Part shown: positions 6,473 through 6,954 of the stretch, in pieces
Layout: each line of letters starts with the position of its first letter
Numbering within the stretch: position 1 is the stretch's first letter
Assembly: GCA_012962055.1 (NCBI GenBank)
Contig: DTYD01000019.1
Location: forward strand, 1 to 6,954
Origin: Hadesarchaea archaeon
Lineage (GTDB): Archaea; Hadarchaeota; Hadarchaeia; Hadarchaeales; Hadarchaeaceae
Direction of reading: 5' to 3'
DNA length: 6,954 nucleotides
The notes under the pieces: model-generated
Told to the model about the DNA's origin: nothing
What the model saw: only the letters and a program-made list of their open reading frames with translations
Databases searched by the model: none
Program-made: the position numbers and the translations under genes

Positions 6473-6482
6473 AAGCTTTCGG
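6466..6482 (-). promoter_or_regulatory. BRE/TATA-like element directing the shikimate operon
   Basis: Read on the minus strand the same A/T box is CCGAAAGC followed by TTTATTATA, close to the archaeal arrangement of a purine/A-rich BRE directly before a TTTATATA-like box. It predicts a start near 6443, at the far arm of the inverted repeat. Weaker alternatives on the minus strand are TTTTATCG (6393-6386) and CTTTTTAAT (6339-6331); the latter would start the RNA within the ribosome binding site. Confidence 0.4.
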
Positions 6483-6503
6483 AGATGGTGTAGCGGGAGT
6501 TTC

Positions 6504-6954
6504 ATGGCACAGTTGAAAGTCAGACCTTCAAAGCTTTCCGGAGAGGTTACGGCCCCTCCATCCAAGTCGTACACCCATCGGACGTTCATGATAGCGGCGC
6601 TGGCCCGCGGTGAGAGTAAGATCGTAAATCCATTGTTGAGTTTCGATACCAAGGCGACGATCGAGGCCGTACGGGCGATGGGCGCAGAGGTCAGTCAAGA
6701 AGACGACATTTGGCTGGTTCGCGGCACCGGAGGCGAGCTCAGGCCCCGCGTTAACGTGATTGACGCTCAAAACTCAGGTACTACGATCCGTTTGATGAGC
6801 GCGATAGCCGCCCTCTCCACCGAACCGGTACGTTTAACCGGGGACGAATCCGTTTTAAAACGTCCAATGGGGCCGCTGATCGAAGCTCTCGAAAAACTCG
6901 GGGCAAGAGCCAGCTGCGAGGGAAAAAGTGGAAGGCCCCCTGTAGTGGTTGGCG
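6504..6954 (+). CDS. aroA: EPSP synthase (3-phosphoshikimate 1-carboxyvinyltransferase), 5' part
   Basis: AroA transfers the enolpyruvyl group of phosphoenolpyruvate to shikimate 3-phosphate. Translation from ATG 6504 gives 150 residues with no stop before the window edge, about one third of a normal AroA. The substrate-binding PPSKSYTHR is at 18-26 (K21, S22, R26), the PEP-site NSGTTIRLM at 90-98, and GDESVLKRPM at 113-122 with R120 in the position of a PEP-binding arginine. These cover the first part of the inside-out alpha/beta barrel. The start is supported by GGAG (6496-6499) a few bases upstream and by the family N-terminus. The gene diverges from the other pathway genes and shares their intergenic control region. 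Shikimate kinase or chorismate synthase genes may follow outside the window. Confidence 0.93.
   Translation, partial: MAQLKVRPSKLSGEVTAPPSKSYTHRTFMIAALARGESKIVNPLLSFDTKATIEAVRAMGAEVSQEDDIWLVRGTGGELRPRVNVIDAQNSGTTIRLMSAIAALSTEPVRLTGDESVLKRPMGPLIEALEKLGARASCEGKSGRPPVVVG

Noticed and set aside
1..6954. CRISPR arrays, rRNA, tRNA genes or long repeats
   Set aside because: Reading both strands showed no regularly spaced repeats and no RNA gene structure; nearly all of the window is coding.

Overview
The window is archaeal and is dominated by an aromatic amino acid (shikimate) operon. Two genes identify the domain. One is a fructose-bisphosphate-aldolase-like ADH synthase, the other a type II 3-dehydroquinate synthase; together they replace bacterial DAHP synthase and classical AroB in many archaea. 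Strong GGAGG ribosome binding sites, TATA-type promoter elements and frequent TTG/GTG starts agree with this. The lineage cannot be fixed from the sequence; a Bathyarchaeia-like or other TACK or euryarchaeal organism is a guess.

Layout. Positions 1-236 (minus strand) carry the N-terminal part of a transposase-like protein, broken by a one-base frameshift and cut by the window edge. Next comes a short spacer with a T-rich tract on the minus strand. From 6295 down to 280 seven minus-strand genes are packed almost without gaps, in transcription order: ADH synthase (aroA'), 3-dehydroquinate synthase II (aroB'), 3-dehydroquinate dehydratase (aroD), shikimate dehydrogenase (aroE), prephenate dehydrogenase (tyrA), prephenate dehydratase with an ACT domain (pheA), and ammonia-dependent NAD+ synthetase (nadE). 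A 199-bp divergent intergenic region follows. On the plus strand from 6504 begins aroA (EPSP synthase), which runs off the window end.

How the genes work together. The first four enzymes carry aspartate semialdehyde plus a deoxyketo-sugar phosphate through ADH, dehydroquinate and dehydroshikimate to shikimate. Shikimate kinase is not in the window. AroA then makes EPSP, and chorismate synthase and chorismate mutase must lie elsewhere. TyrA and PheA split prephenate toward tyrosine and phenylalanine. NadE may be linked by chemistry: DHQ synthase II uses NAD+ and releases ammonia, while NadE consumes ammonia and makes NAD+.

The most interesting non-coding structure is in 6305-6503. A perfect 7+7 inverted repeat lies beside an A/T box that can be read as a TATA element in both directions, so one regulator could control both transcription units. 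The presumed operon leader also holds complementary segments that could form alternative helices, one of them covering the first ribosome binding site. Several gene starts are best moved from the longest ORF: ADH synthase to TTG 6295, aroE to TTG 3630, and perhaps aroB' to a CTG at 5490.
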